A program made the position numbers and the translations under genes. From Girardia tigrina (lineage: Eukaryota > Platyhelminthes > Tricladida > Dugesiidae), in the NCBI GenBank assembly GCA_001938485.1, contig MQRK01220805.1, positions 66,264 through 130,263 of the forward strand: a stretch of 64,000 bases of DNA. The letters run 5' to 3'. Below are positions 53,319 to 64,000 of this stretch, piece by piece. The notes beneath the pieces were generated by a model. The model made no database searches. It was given only the letters and a program-made list of their open reading frames with translations, and was not told where the DNA came from. The stretch's first letter is position 1. Every line of letters starts with the position of its first letter.

Positions 53319-53564
53319 TTAGCCCTTTCACCGGACAATACGTTTTGAGATTTTGAATCGGCGAAGTTTATATTATGCGAGTTTTTTAGTGTTGAGCAAT
53401 TTGAGAATATTTTACGTGTATGCAACGAGTGTTTGGTTCATGTAAAGCAGAAAAAGTCGTATTGAGAGGGAAACTAATTTAAAATATGACGCGAAAATAC
53501 ACGTTCAGAGCATTTGAGGTACTAAAGTTTTTCCGAAAATAAGTATAGAACAGTAAAGGGTTAA
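53319..53564. repeat. Probable piggyBac-type MITE, 246 bp
   Basis: TTAG at 53319-53322 (a decayed TTAA) and TTAA at 53561-53564 flank ends CCCTTTCACCG and, read inward from the right, CCCTTTACTG. The size and CCCTTTAC-like termini resemble the element at 29977, although the two are not the same family. Confidence 0.5.
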
Positions 53565-55980
53565 ATGAAGATAAATCTGTTAATTTCAGTACACCAATGG
53601 AAAATGTGTAAAGATGTCTTGTAAAAGAAATCCCAAAACAATATCTTAATGTTTGTCCAATAAAAATATAATACTTTAGCATGAATAATTAGCAGAAATT
53701 TATGAAAACAATTTTGATAACATCCGGAAATGTCAGTATTATGTAATTAGCATTAATATTCATAGCGTCAAAAAGTTTTATCAAAACAAGAATCCTTTTA
53801 GGAAATCTAAATATTGTATTAAAGAATGGTATGGCAAATCATAATTATGATTATATGTATATAATCATGACAACGATGTACAAATAAAACAAGTTAGAAT
53901 AAACCAGTGAGATCATGAAGTGTTTTTTAATAAACATTTGTACGATGTGAGAGCTCGAAATTGAAAGCATACAACGAAAATCGTTTATTTTTTCCTTTAA
54001 ATTTCGTCGTCACATAAATAAAACATCACATAAAAAGTAATCCTTTTTTAAATTTTCGCCATAACAAACATAATTCAATTGATTTAAAAAAACATACATT
54101 TTCGTCCATTATATATGTATTTATGTATTTTAAAAATATATGTATTTTAATATATGTATTTTAAAAACATCAACGAAATACTGAATCAATTTTGAATTGG
54201 TCACGTGTTTTTAGATTACCACTACGTTGTGGTTTGTTATTTTCCAATTATTTATTTTTTTATTTCGCACTTTTGGCAACAAATGCCTCTTTTTTTGATA
54301 ATCAATATATTTATAAATGATAAAAATAATTTAATCAAAAGAGAACATAAATCATTTTGTATTTAAATTTGAAGTCCAATTAATTAGATCCTCCATTTCT
54401 TCGTCACCTGATTAATTTTCAATATAATGAGACTTGTTTATTTTCATTTATAAAATACAAAGAATTTGAATTTGGTTGATTGATGTGAACTAATATTTTT
54501 GGATGAGTTTTAGTTTCCACAAAACGATTTCTGATTGATTCAAATTGTTAGGATGAAAAAGAGGAACGATATAATATAAAATTGATTTATCCATAATTGT
54601 ATTGATTAAACGGAACTTGTCAAATCGAGGCTCATGTATTTCCAATCATTTCTTTCTCCTCCCCAGCGTAGGTTAAAACATTCGCTCAGCGAACACAGTC
54701 TATAGAAATACACCTGATTGTGTTTTTGTATTAATGTTTTGTAATCGATTGTGATTTGGCACAGTATTTTAAAAAATAGTTTTCTATTTTCATAATTTGT
54801 TTGCTGTTTGTAAAATCTTGTAAAAACATTCACATAAACTTTAATATTATTATAACTAAGTTTAAACTCATCTTTCATGTACTTTGCACAAATGTAGCAT
54901 TATATAAGCATTTTTATGATTAGAAAATGTAATGATTTTGGAACATATAGCTAATCGACAATTTTTAAATATTTTAGGTATCAATTTTCAAAAACATTTT
55001 TCTAAATGTTTTTATTGTAAGAAAATAACTTGTATTAAAACAAGTTGAAAAACCAGTTTATTAAAACTTAAAAAATCACTTCTCTTTCAATACAAGGTAT
55101 GTATTCAAAGTACAATTAGGTGTCCTCCAATTGAAACCACTTAACCATTATCGAACAATCATCTCTATCCATTTAAGAAAATATAACAGATTTTAGGAAA
55201 CCAAAATGTACGTCCTCAAACTCATTCTGAGCAAAAGAAACTCCTTGATAATCATACTCAATTCTTCGAAATAAATTATGGTAGTTTTTACGACCATCTA
55301 CAAAGACTCAAAACCGAATTTTCCAATAATCTTAATGTCTACTCAATTGTGATTGATGCCCTTGACCGACGATACCCTACGAACAACACTTTATTACAAG
55401 TTCTTATTTGGTCCACAGAAAATGTGAACAAATAATGTCATAATGACATTAAAAACATCGACCTCGCTGCTAAACATTTGAAATAATTTGAAATGTTCAT
55501 ATAAATAGAAAAAATCAATACATCGACTTAGTTCTCACATAGTAAAGTTAGATGAATGACACAGTAATCCCCGCAATCCACACGTGATACACGATAAAAT
55601 ACAAGACGAATGTCAACATATTTATTTTTGTTTTCATTTCAGTGAATATATGTAATATTATTAAATGGAACTAATATTCAAAACATACTGTTCTGAAGAA
55701 CTGTATGATAACCTTATAACACCGGATGGGATCGAGAATCCTAAGAACGTAGGACAATATTTAATGATATTTTTAAACAAATTTATGAACGTAGAATCTT
55801 AATTTTAGATTGCCCGATAAAAAAGTTAAAACATAAAACAATAATTTAAAAAAATTTTAATGTAAAGAAATTATACAAATAAATTGATTAAGTTAATAAT
55901 TGAAATTTATCGAAACTTTCATATCATAGTAATATTAATACTTTTATTTTTAAAACTATTTATAAATGTGAGGCTTGATT
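53565..55980. other. AT-rich intergenic sequence
   Basis: Two coding-like scraps are visible: a minus-strand frame at 54606-54878 (CSLSECFNLRWGGERNDWKY) and a plus-strand run at about 55290-55490 (NLNVYSIVIDALDRRYPTNN). Neither matches a family I know. Confidence 0.35.
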
Positions 55981-58759
55981 CATGGCCGGCGCCACCATTG
56001 GAGCGATGTGGCTATAGCCCTCACACCCACTGACACTTTGGGGCTGCGTATATGTAAAGCCCCCACACTTTTTTATCATAATATTAACTGTGAGTGTGAT
56101 TTTGAGATGTTGGATACACAAACAATATCTGGAGTTTACTAATCATTAAATTGTGTGTGCAAGTGAATATGAATAACATGACAACTCGGGCATAATTGTA
56201 TGTACTGTGGAGAGATAAGTTCGCACACAAAGTCAAGCCACCCCGTTACCGGCGACTGGCAGACACTGTACATTCAACATCGCGTTTGATGTATGCGTGC
56301 ACGTCGTATGTATGCCGTGATAGAGAGAAGGGCAAATGTCTCTGTGCGTCTTGTGTGAATGTAAAGTTAAATGTCTGGAAGGAGGATAGAGAGAAATAAA
56401 CTAATACCTTTTTGTTGATGTAAGTAATAATTTAGGTTAACTTGACTCATGTGTGTGCGCACGGTTAATTATACCGGCGTCTCTTAGCCCCCATACATGA
56501 ACATTTTAGTTTACTGTGTAGAGTATAGGGTATTATTTTCTTTAATACGTACAGAGCCCGTTGAACTGACCGCAGGTGAATGACTTCACGTAAAACACCT
56601 AAATTACGAGGACTGGAAGCCTTTGGATTTTCAAAGAAGAGCGGTGTTGCTGCAGAACCAATGTCGTCTGCTTCATGTGCACCAGTCATTTCTGCTAGTA
56701 ATTCATCTATTCATTCCACTAAGGATTTCTGCTAGTAATTCATCTATTCATTTCCCTAATGTTTGTGAGACTGCATCGTCATCATGTACTATTGCTGTCA
56801 AGGCAACTATTCCAGCTGTAGAATCATGTGAGTCTGCAAGTTGTGTTAGTGACTTATCAATTCATTCCCCAAAGGAGTGTGAGATAGGAAATATATCCTC
56901 ATTATGTATTCTTGGTATCCATGAAATTGAAGAATACCTTCTTGGACTTGTTTCAACAAATAGAATGGATGCTGAAAGCCTTTCACATTATTGAAGATGT
57001 ACTCATCCTGTGCATGCTTACACTTGAAGATTGCAGAGGACAAGGGTACGATGGTGCGGCAACAATGTCAGGAAGAATGTCATGAGTTCAGGCAAGAGTC
57101 CAACAAAGAAACCCTTCAACTCCATTTTTTCATTGCCTTATGCATTCCACTGATCTTGGAATTAATGACGTTTTACGTTCTTCTACTTTGATGAAAAAAT
57201 CCTTGGACGTTGTGGGAACAATAATAAATTTTGTTCGTGGTTCTCCAAAACGTGTGAATCAATTACAAGATATTGATATTGCTTTAATGAAATTGAAGAA
57301 AATGATGTATTATCATCACGAAAGCCAAGGTTGCAGCCACTTTGTCCTACACACAAAACTCAAAGAGCACTTTCTATATCATCTCTGTTAGAAAATTATA
57401 GTAACGTCGCTGAGTTATTAGACACAGTAGCAGAGAACAGCATGCCAAGTTCAACAACGGCTGCTGGATTATCTACCACCATGCATAAGTTTGAATTCTT
57501 TTTGGTCGTTAACCTACTGCACCTAATCATTGATGTTTTCGAATGTGAGTCCGCATCCATTAAAAGACCAGAAATGACCATGGATGTTGCCATGGCTACT
57601 GCTGACATAGGGATTATAAAGTTGAATGCTTTGAGAAATGACGAAGGTAATGAAAATTTCTGGATCTCCTTTGAAAAAAAGCGAGACAATGCAGCAGTTG
57701 ATGAACCGAAACTCCCACGGAAACGCAAGGCTCCACGACGAATTCAAGAAGGTTCCCGCAGTATTTCATGCTACGCCAAAAGACTTCTTCCGGGCTATCT
57801 TCTTTGAAACTATTGATTTAAGTGTTATGTCTCTCACTGAGCGTTTAAACAGTGAGGGAGTTAAATTAACACAAAAAAGTGGAAAATATATTGATTTTGT
57901 CCTCCCATCTGGACAAAAAAGTCATAGTACTACCACCATTCATTTCGAATCTTTTTCATGATATTTGTGAATCGTACCCAAAGGACTTCTCTGAGACAAT
58001 TTCGTCGAAAGAACTCTTTATGTTTTCCAGTATCACAGGGCCCATTGTAGCTTGATGGAAATAAAGAAGATGCGTGATCCAATTGTATCTAGTCAAAATT
58101 TCCTCCCTAATGTTCATGAACTGCTCCGTGTATCGAGTTTAATCCCTGTCGCCACAGCAACCTCAGAGAGATCTCTTGGAGGTTTAGAGGATCAAATCAT
58201 ACTTATGAACGACTATGACGCAAAATAGAACATGCGCTCTACTCGTGTTGACAACACACCGCACTCTTCTTGATCTGGTCTCAGATATTAATATAGCACA
58301 ACAATTTGTGAATGGAAAGCCAGATAGAAAGAGTGTGTTTGGAAATTTCATTTAACAATCTGTTCATAAATACAACTATAAGTTCTTCATACATCTCATT
58401 TAGTAGAATGAGGCAACCAAACCAAATTTTGCAACCAAAATCACACATTAATACATCTAATCCTTCTATTATTGATGAGGGAACCATATCCCAAAATGAA
58501 TGGCATTGATGGATACAGAGACTAACAAACATCTTAGCTAAAATGATTTCGTTTTTTATCCTTATTCATTATGTAACTAATTAACTATGCTAAACGAATA
58601 TTTAGTGTCGTTACCAACGACTCGCTAGCCTATGAAGCGAAAAAAATTAAAGAAGAATTCCCGCTCCGTTTATTATCGAGTAGCCCCATGCGAGAACTGA
58701 ACAGTTTTAGATTTTCCAATTTTAGCCCCCACACTCATCAAAGTGTAGCGCCGTCCATG
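55981..58759 (+). mobile_element. Full-length hAT transposon, 2,779 bp
   Basis: Ends CATGGCCGGCGCCACCATTG (left) and CATGGACGGCGCTACACTTT (right, read inward) are flanked by a perfect 8-bp duplication GCTTGATT (55973-55980, 58760-58767). The plus strand encodes pieces of a TTF/ZMYM1-like hAT transposase. Visible are GLEAFGFSKKSGVAAEPMSS near the start, CRGQGYDGAATMSGRM (the conserved block after the first catalytic Asp), HCLMHSTDLGINDVLRSSTL, GSPKRVNQLQDID, and the C-terminal VATATSERSLGGLEDQIILM with DNTPH/TLLDLVSDINIAQQFVNG. At least six frameshifts or stops and a missing segment after SSIHST make it non-functional. Confidence 0.87.
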
Positions 58760-59174
58760 GCTTGATTTGATAACAAAATAACATCTTTCCATTACTTAAA
58801 TATTTTAAACATTCATACTGGATAACTAAAAATAAGAAATGTTTTCAATTATCAAAATAAATATTAAAGTTTATAGAAGAAATCACCATGCGAGCCTACG
58901 TGGTTAAACTACGTATTTTAAATTGGTGAACAGCTCGAGTTAAAAGTGAAATAAATATAATGAGCATTTTGGCTTAAAAACTGAAAAATTATATAACCAG
59001 TGATTCATGTAAAGCTAACATTAAGTTATAAACCGTGTTTCCTCAATTAAAAAACTAATTAAATGTATAGAGTGTACAAGAACTAGAATATTTTAAATAA
59101 ATAGAATACAAGGTACATTTTTTAATTTTAATTTTTAATTACTTTTTTAAAAAAAGTTTAGAGATAAAATAACA

Positions 59175-60345
59175 ATGGTTAAAAGAAGACTATCCAATAA
59201 TGAAAGAAATCTTGTAATTCGCAAATATGAAGAAGGAAAAAACGCGTCTCAAATTTCTACTGAAAGAAATTTACATCAATCATCAACTTATTTAAAAGTA
59301 CAGGTCGAGTAAATTCATTGAAAGGAAGACCTCAAAGATCGAAAAAAATAAGAGACAACGCAAAGATCTTACTGGAGACAGCTATTGAAGATGTTTCAGT
59401 TACATTAAAATCTATGAAAGAAAAATTGTCTACGAATCTAAACATCGATGTATCTCTGAGTACGATATGCAAGGAATTGAAAAATTCGAACTATTCATTT
59501 AAACGGGCGCAATTAGTTCCACTTGCAAGGAATGCTATTAATAATGTAGAAATAAAGATACGATTATCGTAATAACTATTTACTATTAAATGAAGGTAAA
59601 ATAGTTTTTTTCTGAATGAGTTTGATGTAACCAGACAAAGATATGGTCGAAGTCTAATTAATACTGTTTCGCGAAAAAAATATACGAACTATACGCTCAA
59701 AAAAATTTTAGTCTTAGTCTGGCTAAAATTGGGGTATTATTGCACAAAATTCAAGATCGTCCATTTACCAGTGAAACATTTTATTCTTTTGTTGAGAATC
59801 TATTAACTTTAATGAACAATTTCGGAATTATCATAATTATGGATAATTGTAGTATTCATAAGGGAGACAGAATATTAAACCTAATAAAGTATAACCAACA
59901 TGAGGTAATATTTTTACCACCGTACAGCCCACAACTAAATCCCATCGAAGAAATGTTTTCTAAATGGAAATGCTTAATAAAAAGCACCAATTCAAATACG
60001 ACCGAAGACTTAATATCTGCTATTAATACTTCTCTCACGCAAATAGCAATACCTGATTGTTGTGGATATTTTCAACATGTTCGACAATATGCAGTTAAAG
60101 GTATCAGAAAAGAAGATTTTTAATCTTTACAAATAAAATTTATTGCAATAAAATTTTTCTATTTGTAATTCAAGTTTTTTTCTATTTTTAAGTATCTGCT
60201 ATTGCATTGTTATTTTTATTTTTGCTGTATTTAGAAATTCTAAACGTTTGGTTATGTATTTGTTTTATTTTAACTAAGTGGATTAAATTAAAATGAAAAC
60301 GGATTCAGTTAAAATGCAAAAGGATTAAGTTAAGCTGAAACCCTG
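59175..60345 (+). mobile_element. Tc1/mariner-superfamily DD34E transposon
   Basis: From ATG 59175 the plus strand encodes a helix-turn-helix region, RLSNNERNLVIRKYEEGKNA. A frameshift near 59305 is followed by GRPQRSKKIRDNAKILLETA, and after another break near 59570 by GIIIIMDNCSIHKGDRILNL with the second Asp and FLPPYSPQLNPIEEMFSKWK with the Glu. I count 34 residues between them. The ORF ends at 60123. The likely right terminus, read inward CAGGGTTTCAGCTTAACTTA, ends at 60345 followed by TA; a matching left end was not clear. The DDE region resembles IS630-type domain DDE_3. Confidence 0.75.
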
Positions 60346-60347
60346 TA

Positions 60348-61500
60348 TTGTCTTATTTTTATTATTGTCTTTACATTAAAGAGGGTGGGGCAAAAAGATC
60401 TGATATATTCGAAATTTTAATAAAACAAAATTAAAATAAATAATAAAAATACATTTTTTTAACATTAAAAAAATTTAAGAAATTTAAATTATATGAAAAC
60501 TTGATAAATATTTATTTGATTTCATTTAAGTTGTATGTAAATTTTAAATGTGTCAGATATTTTTGCACCAATTTGTATTTTGCAAACGAATAACGTTTTT
60601 ACTAGCGACAACGCAAGGACCTTCTTGTAAATACTGATTGTATTTTCAAAATGAAAGAACAAAGTAAAGGTTTTTTTCGAATATTTTTAGAAATTTTTAC
60701 TAAGTTTCTATTGATGAACAAAATCCATATGAAAATAAACAAATTGTAGAGTAATTAGACTTAGTTTAGTTCAATATTTGTCACTGGTGCGCTTTTCGAA
60801 TTATCCTTTTATTTTGACGGTTCATCAATACTGATTAATAATACATCAATGTAAAGACCAGACAATTATAAATTTTTCGACAAATGCTGATGGTATATAT
60901 CAAAGTCAATCAAGTATAAATTAAATGAAACTTTTGTTAAATTCTTGTGACACGCTAAAGTAGCACAGACATGGAATGTAATGAAGAAAAATTTAAATTA
61001 ATTATTGACTAACTTCAAAAATTGTGACACGGTTATCATCGTTTTTTGATTGATTAATCATAATAGACACTGTATAAAAAGTATATAAACGTTGTTGCTC
61101 AATTCTGTAGCTATAACCAAAACAGTAAAATTTTATTCGTCGACATGTCTTAAATTAGTTGACTTAACTAAGTTAAAAGCTTGAACAACGTCTGCCAACA
61201 ACTGCAGTATTATACTTTCCTGATAAGATTCGAAAAATGATATTGTATACGGATGCCAACTTTGAAGCAATTAAGATTGTATTAACCATTAATTGCATTG
61301 TGTTGCTTTTAAGCAACTTACCTGATTTATGGAATTTTGGATAATGTAAACTACATAAAACGGTCTGATGTAGTTATGTTGATATCTAGGGACAAAAACC
61401 AAACTGAAAAAAAATTGAAAAATAGAAACTTAAGAGTAAGAAATATTTTCTACCGTAATTTACAATGTAGAGGGTTAAGTCAATTACAAAATGTTGATTC
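60348..61500. other. AT-rich sequence, possible remnant of a Penelope terminal repeat
   Basis: No gene is visible. The stretch 61045-61095 (TTGATTGATTAATCATAATA then TATATAAACG) resembles the region upstream of the TATA box in the Penelope copies, but no hammerhead core follows it. Confidence 0.35.
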
Positions 61501-61741
61501 CTAATCAATATTGACCTACAGATTTATTGCAATTCTATTTTGAAAGCCTTAGATAATGCAATAAGTTTAAAAGTAATATCCCGTACCCAGAAAATTGAAA
61601 GCATGTTTGGCAATAAATCTCAAACGCCATTGGGATTGTGTTCGGATCTCATTTACCAATATACATGTAATGGGTGTAACGCCACATACATTGGAGAGAC
61701 TTCACGTCATCTCTGTAAGAGAATCCAGGAACACAGTCGCA

Positions 61742-61969
61742 NNNNNNNNNNNNNNNNNNNNNNNNNNNNNNNNNNNNNNNNNNNNNNNNNNNNNNNNNNN
61801 NNNNNNNNNNNNNNNNNNNNNNNNNNNNNNNNNNNNNNNNNNNNNNNNNNNNNNNNNNNNNNNNNNNNNNNNNNNNNNNNNNNNNNNNNNNNNNNNNNNN
61901 NNNNNNNNNNNNNNNNNNNNNNNNNNNNNNNNNNNNNNNNNNNNNNNNNNNNNNNNNNNNNNNNNNNNN
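61742..61969. other. Assembly gap (228 N)
   Basis: By comparison with the copy at 32.7-32.95 kb, the missing part should hold the rest of the endonuclease domain, the ORF end and about 40 bp of 3' region, roughly the size of the gap. Confidence 0.9.
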
Positions 61970-62006
61970 ACTATATAAGTAAATTTCGTTTGAAAAATCA
62001 TTTGTT

Positions 62007-62033
62007 CTGACGATGACGGTTAAACCGTCGAAA
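62007..62033 (+). ncRNA. Hammerhead ribozyme core (copy E)
   Basis: CTGACGA at 62007-62013 fits CUGANGA. After one T come the five-pair stem GACGG/CCGTC with a TTAAA loop and GAAA at 62030-62033. A stem III, ATTAA/TTAAT, can form immediately downstream and would place a cleavage site after AATT, before GGC. Confidence 0.7.
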
Positions 62034-62061
62034 TTAATAAACGTTTTTAATTGGCTTTCAA

Positions 62062-62764
62062 GTTTTGATTTTAATAACTTGCCAATTTAATTCAATTTAT
62101 TCACCATTATCTTATTGTAAGCATTATTTATAAGGAAAGCATTTCATATCCAATATAGCTTTTAAAGTATTTTTATTTAGACTATTTTGATTCAGAAAAG
62201 GATACAAAAAACTCGACATGATTAGTTAAGGGATACGTTGATCATAAATGTGCCTTATTGTGTTTTCACGATCTGTACACAATTAAAAAATCGTATCAGA
62301 GGCCGGTGAACGGTCAATTGTCTGGTACAATTATTATGAATTATGTCGTTTTAGGTACAATAAGTTATACGAAGAAATGAAACAATCAAGTTAGTAACTA
62401 CTTTATTTTTGATTATTTTCTCAATTCTTTGAAAAAATAGAAAATTTATTTAATATATATATTTTAATTGACTTTTATTAATTTTTTTAATTTTCTAAAA
62501 TATTTTACTAAAAATAAATTATTAAATAATAAAAAATATTTTAAAATTTTCATATCGTCATTTTTCAATCAAAATATTTTTAGAATAATTTTTATACTCA
62601 ATTTTACTATTTGTTTCATAGTAATTCTTTTTATTTTAAATTTTTAATATAACATTAATAATAAATTTGATAAATATTGAATTTTTTATTACTTTTATCA
62701 AAATAATTTCACAAAATTAGATCAAAAAAAATCTAAATGATGTTTTTATTATTTTAAAACAATA
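62062..62764. other. AT-rich sequence
   Basis: No element or gene recognised between the Penelope copy and the mariner terminus. Confidence 0.45.
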
Positions 62765-62767
62765 TTA

Positions 62768-64000
62768 GGGTGAACCAAAAGTCTTTTCGTATTTTCTACG
62801 TCTTTTTGTTCAATTGTTTCTTATTACCAAATAAAGATATTTTATATACATGTATTATATGTTTTTAAAGCTCTTCAACTGCTCTATCACAATATATATT
62901 AAAACTTATAATTAGTCGTTAATATAATTTTTATGGTCTTTTAGAAAAATTATAGAAAATTTTGAAATTCGTGTTCTTTTACGCCATTACTGGAAACAGG
63001 GCTTAAATGCAACTGCAGCAACAAAGAAGATATGCGAAGTTGAAGGCGATAATGTGGTCTCAAATCGTACTGCACAAAATTGATTCAAAAGGTTCAAAGA
63101 ATGCGACATTGACCTCGGAGACAATGACGTTCAGGCCGACCTATCACCATAGATTCAGGAGCAATTGGTGAAGCTGTCGAGACAAATCCGTCAATAAGTA
63201 CTCGCAGATTGTCGACCGAACTCGATATTCCTCAAACATCCATTGTACGACACTTTCACGCTCTTGGCAAGATCAATAGACGATGACGACAAGTGCCTCA
63301 TGAATTGACACAAATTCAAGTCGAAAATTGCTTGAAAATCCGCGCGATGACCGTTTCATCCGTTGAATTGTAACTTGCGATGAAAAGTGGGTTTACTTCA
63401 GTAATCCAGACCAAAAAAATCAATGGTTGGACCCCGGACAAATGGCGAAACCGGTAGCGAAACGAGATCGTTTCTCAAGGAAGGCACTTTTGTGTATTTG
63501 GTGGAATTTCGAAGGCTTGATTCACTTCGAGATGGTTCCAAATGGTCGTACCATCGACGCTGACCTTTACTGCGCCCAACTTGATCGAATGTATGCGGCA
63601 CTTGGTGAGAAATACCCCGCTTTGATCAATCGAAAGCGAGTTCTTCTACCACAGGACAATGCAAAACCGCACACCGCCAAACAAAAAAAGGAAAAAATCA
63701 AAAATCTCGACACCTTTGAACTTCTTCCACACCCAGCGTATAGCCCGGATCTTGCACCTTCCGACTATCAACTTTTCCGCTCTATTGCACTTTCTTCGTG
63801 GTCGCAGCTTCAATAATCTGGCCGAGGTCGAAAACGGGTGTCACCAGTTCTTCGCTTCTAAGAACAAGGATTGGTACCGCAGCGGGATCGCACAACTTGC
63901 CCATAGATGGGTTCAAGCTATAGATTCAAATGGCCTTTACTTTGAAACTTAAATGTTTTTTATTTGTTGTAAAATTATTTTTAAATTTTTAATAAAAAAT
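62768..64000 (+). mobile_element. mariner element, right end beyond the window
   Basis: The left terminus GGGTGAACCAAAAGTCTTTT follows TA (62766-62767). The transposase begins near 62945 with ENFEIRVLLRHYWKQGLNAT, then RLSTELDIPQTSIVRHFHAL in another frame. It has the first catalytic Asp in VTCDEKWVYFSNPD, and an intact stretch 63427-63816 including LLPQDNAKPHTAKQ with the second Asp and HPAYSPDLAPSDYQLFRSIA with the third. It ends with GLYFET at 63950. Breaks near 63080, 63150, 63290, 63370 and 63790 disable the ORF. Confidence 0.87.

Larger units (their letters stand above)
61520..62060 (+). mobile_element. Penelope-like element with assembly gap (copy E)
   Basis: Before the gap the ORF reads MFGNKSQTPLGLCSDLIYQY, then TCNGCNATYIGETSRHLCKR and IQEHSR, the end of the reverse-transcriptase region and start of the GIY-YIG endonuclease. 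It is closely similar to the copy at 32.5-32.7 kb and without breaks up to the gap. After the gap come a TATATAA box (61972-61978) and a hammerhead core (62007-62033). Confidence 0.8.

Overview
The window looks like a piece of an AT-rich, transposon-crowded arthropod genome. A caligid copepod such as a sea louse would fit, but nothing here fixes the species. The clues are many mariner, Tc1, pogo/Tigger, hAT and piggyBac-type elements, Penelope-like retroelements and a Gypsy element, lying inside one spliced host gene with very small introns. No rRNA, convincing tRNA, CRISPR array or bacterial-style operon is visible. There are two assembly gaps, 41999-42048 and 61742-61969.

The backbone is a single minus-strand gene. 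I could assemble 26 exons from an ATG at 52273 down to 1348. Every junction is GT-AG, the phases agree throughout, and the exons sum to 3,651 nt (1,217 codons) with no stop. The 3' end was not found and is probably left of the window. The product is acidic and serine-rich near the N-terminus and a long coiled coil toward the C-terminus. It may be a centrosomal scaffold of the pericentrin/AKAP9 kind, but that is tentative. Its introns are bimodal: 13 are 42-69 bp and 12 are 1.6-7.7 kb. Almost every element listed below sits in one of the long introns.

Layout: 1-307 mariner end; 1348-2136 exons 26-24; 2914-3098 small TIR element; 3.6-4.8 kb Gypsy fossil; 6.16-6.34 pogo-type MITE; 6.66-6.91 piggyBac-type MITE; 8.2-8.45 exons 23-22; 8.75-9.18 hAT relic; 11.08-13.39 compact Gypsy element with near-identical LTRs; 13.96-14.41 exons 21-19; 14.5-15.5 Tc1; 16.0-16.3 Penelope 3' end with hammerhead; 16.4 exon 18; 17.1-17.7 mariner; 18.1-18.5 exon 17; 19.8-20.0 fold-back; 20.3-21.7 Tc1; 21.9-22.4 mariner; 22.8-23.4 piggyBac-type element; 23.6 exon 16; 24.4-25.8 complete mariner; 25.9-26.6 long-TIR fold-back; 27.1-29.0 Tigger; 29.5-29.8 mariner; 30.0-30.2 piggyBac-type MITE; 30.5-30.7 exons 15-14; 31.3-31.6 and 32.3-33.0 Penelope pieces; 33.1 exon 13; 33.5-33.8 MITE; 35.3-36.05 exons 12-11 plus a possible extra exon; 37.0-38.3 pogo; 38.4-39.1 hAT MITE; 39.2, 41.2 and 43.2 exons 10-8; 41.4-42.8 mariner; 44.5-45.9 Tigger; 46.5-47.8 mariner-like; 48.5-50.2 a repeated protein family of unknown role; 51.0-52.3 exons 7-1; 53.3 MITE; 56.0-58.8 complete hAT; 59.2-60.3 DD34E transposon; 61.5-62.05 Penelope; 62.8-64.0 mariner.

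The most notable structure is a module repeated in five Penelope-like copies: a TATATAA box followed 32-36 nt later by a hammerhead-ribozyme core. Also worth a look are a set of TTAA-flanked small elements, a 709-bp fold-back with about 290-bp arms, and an internally shortened Gypsy element whose LTRs differ at one position.
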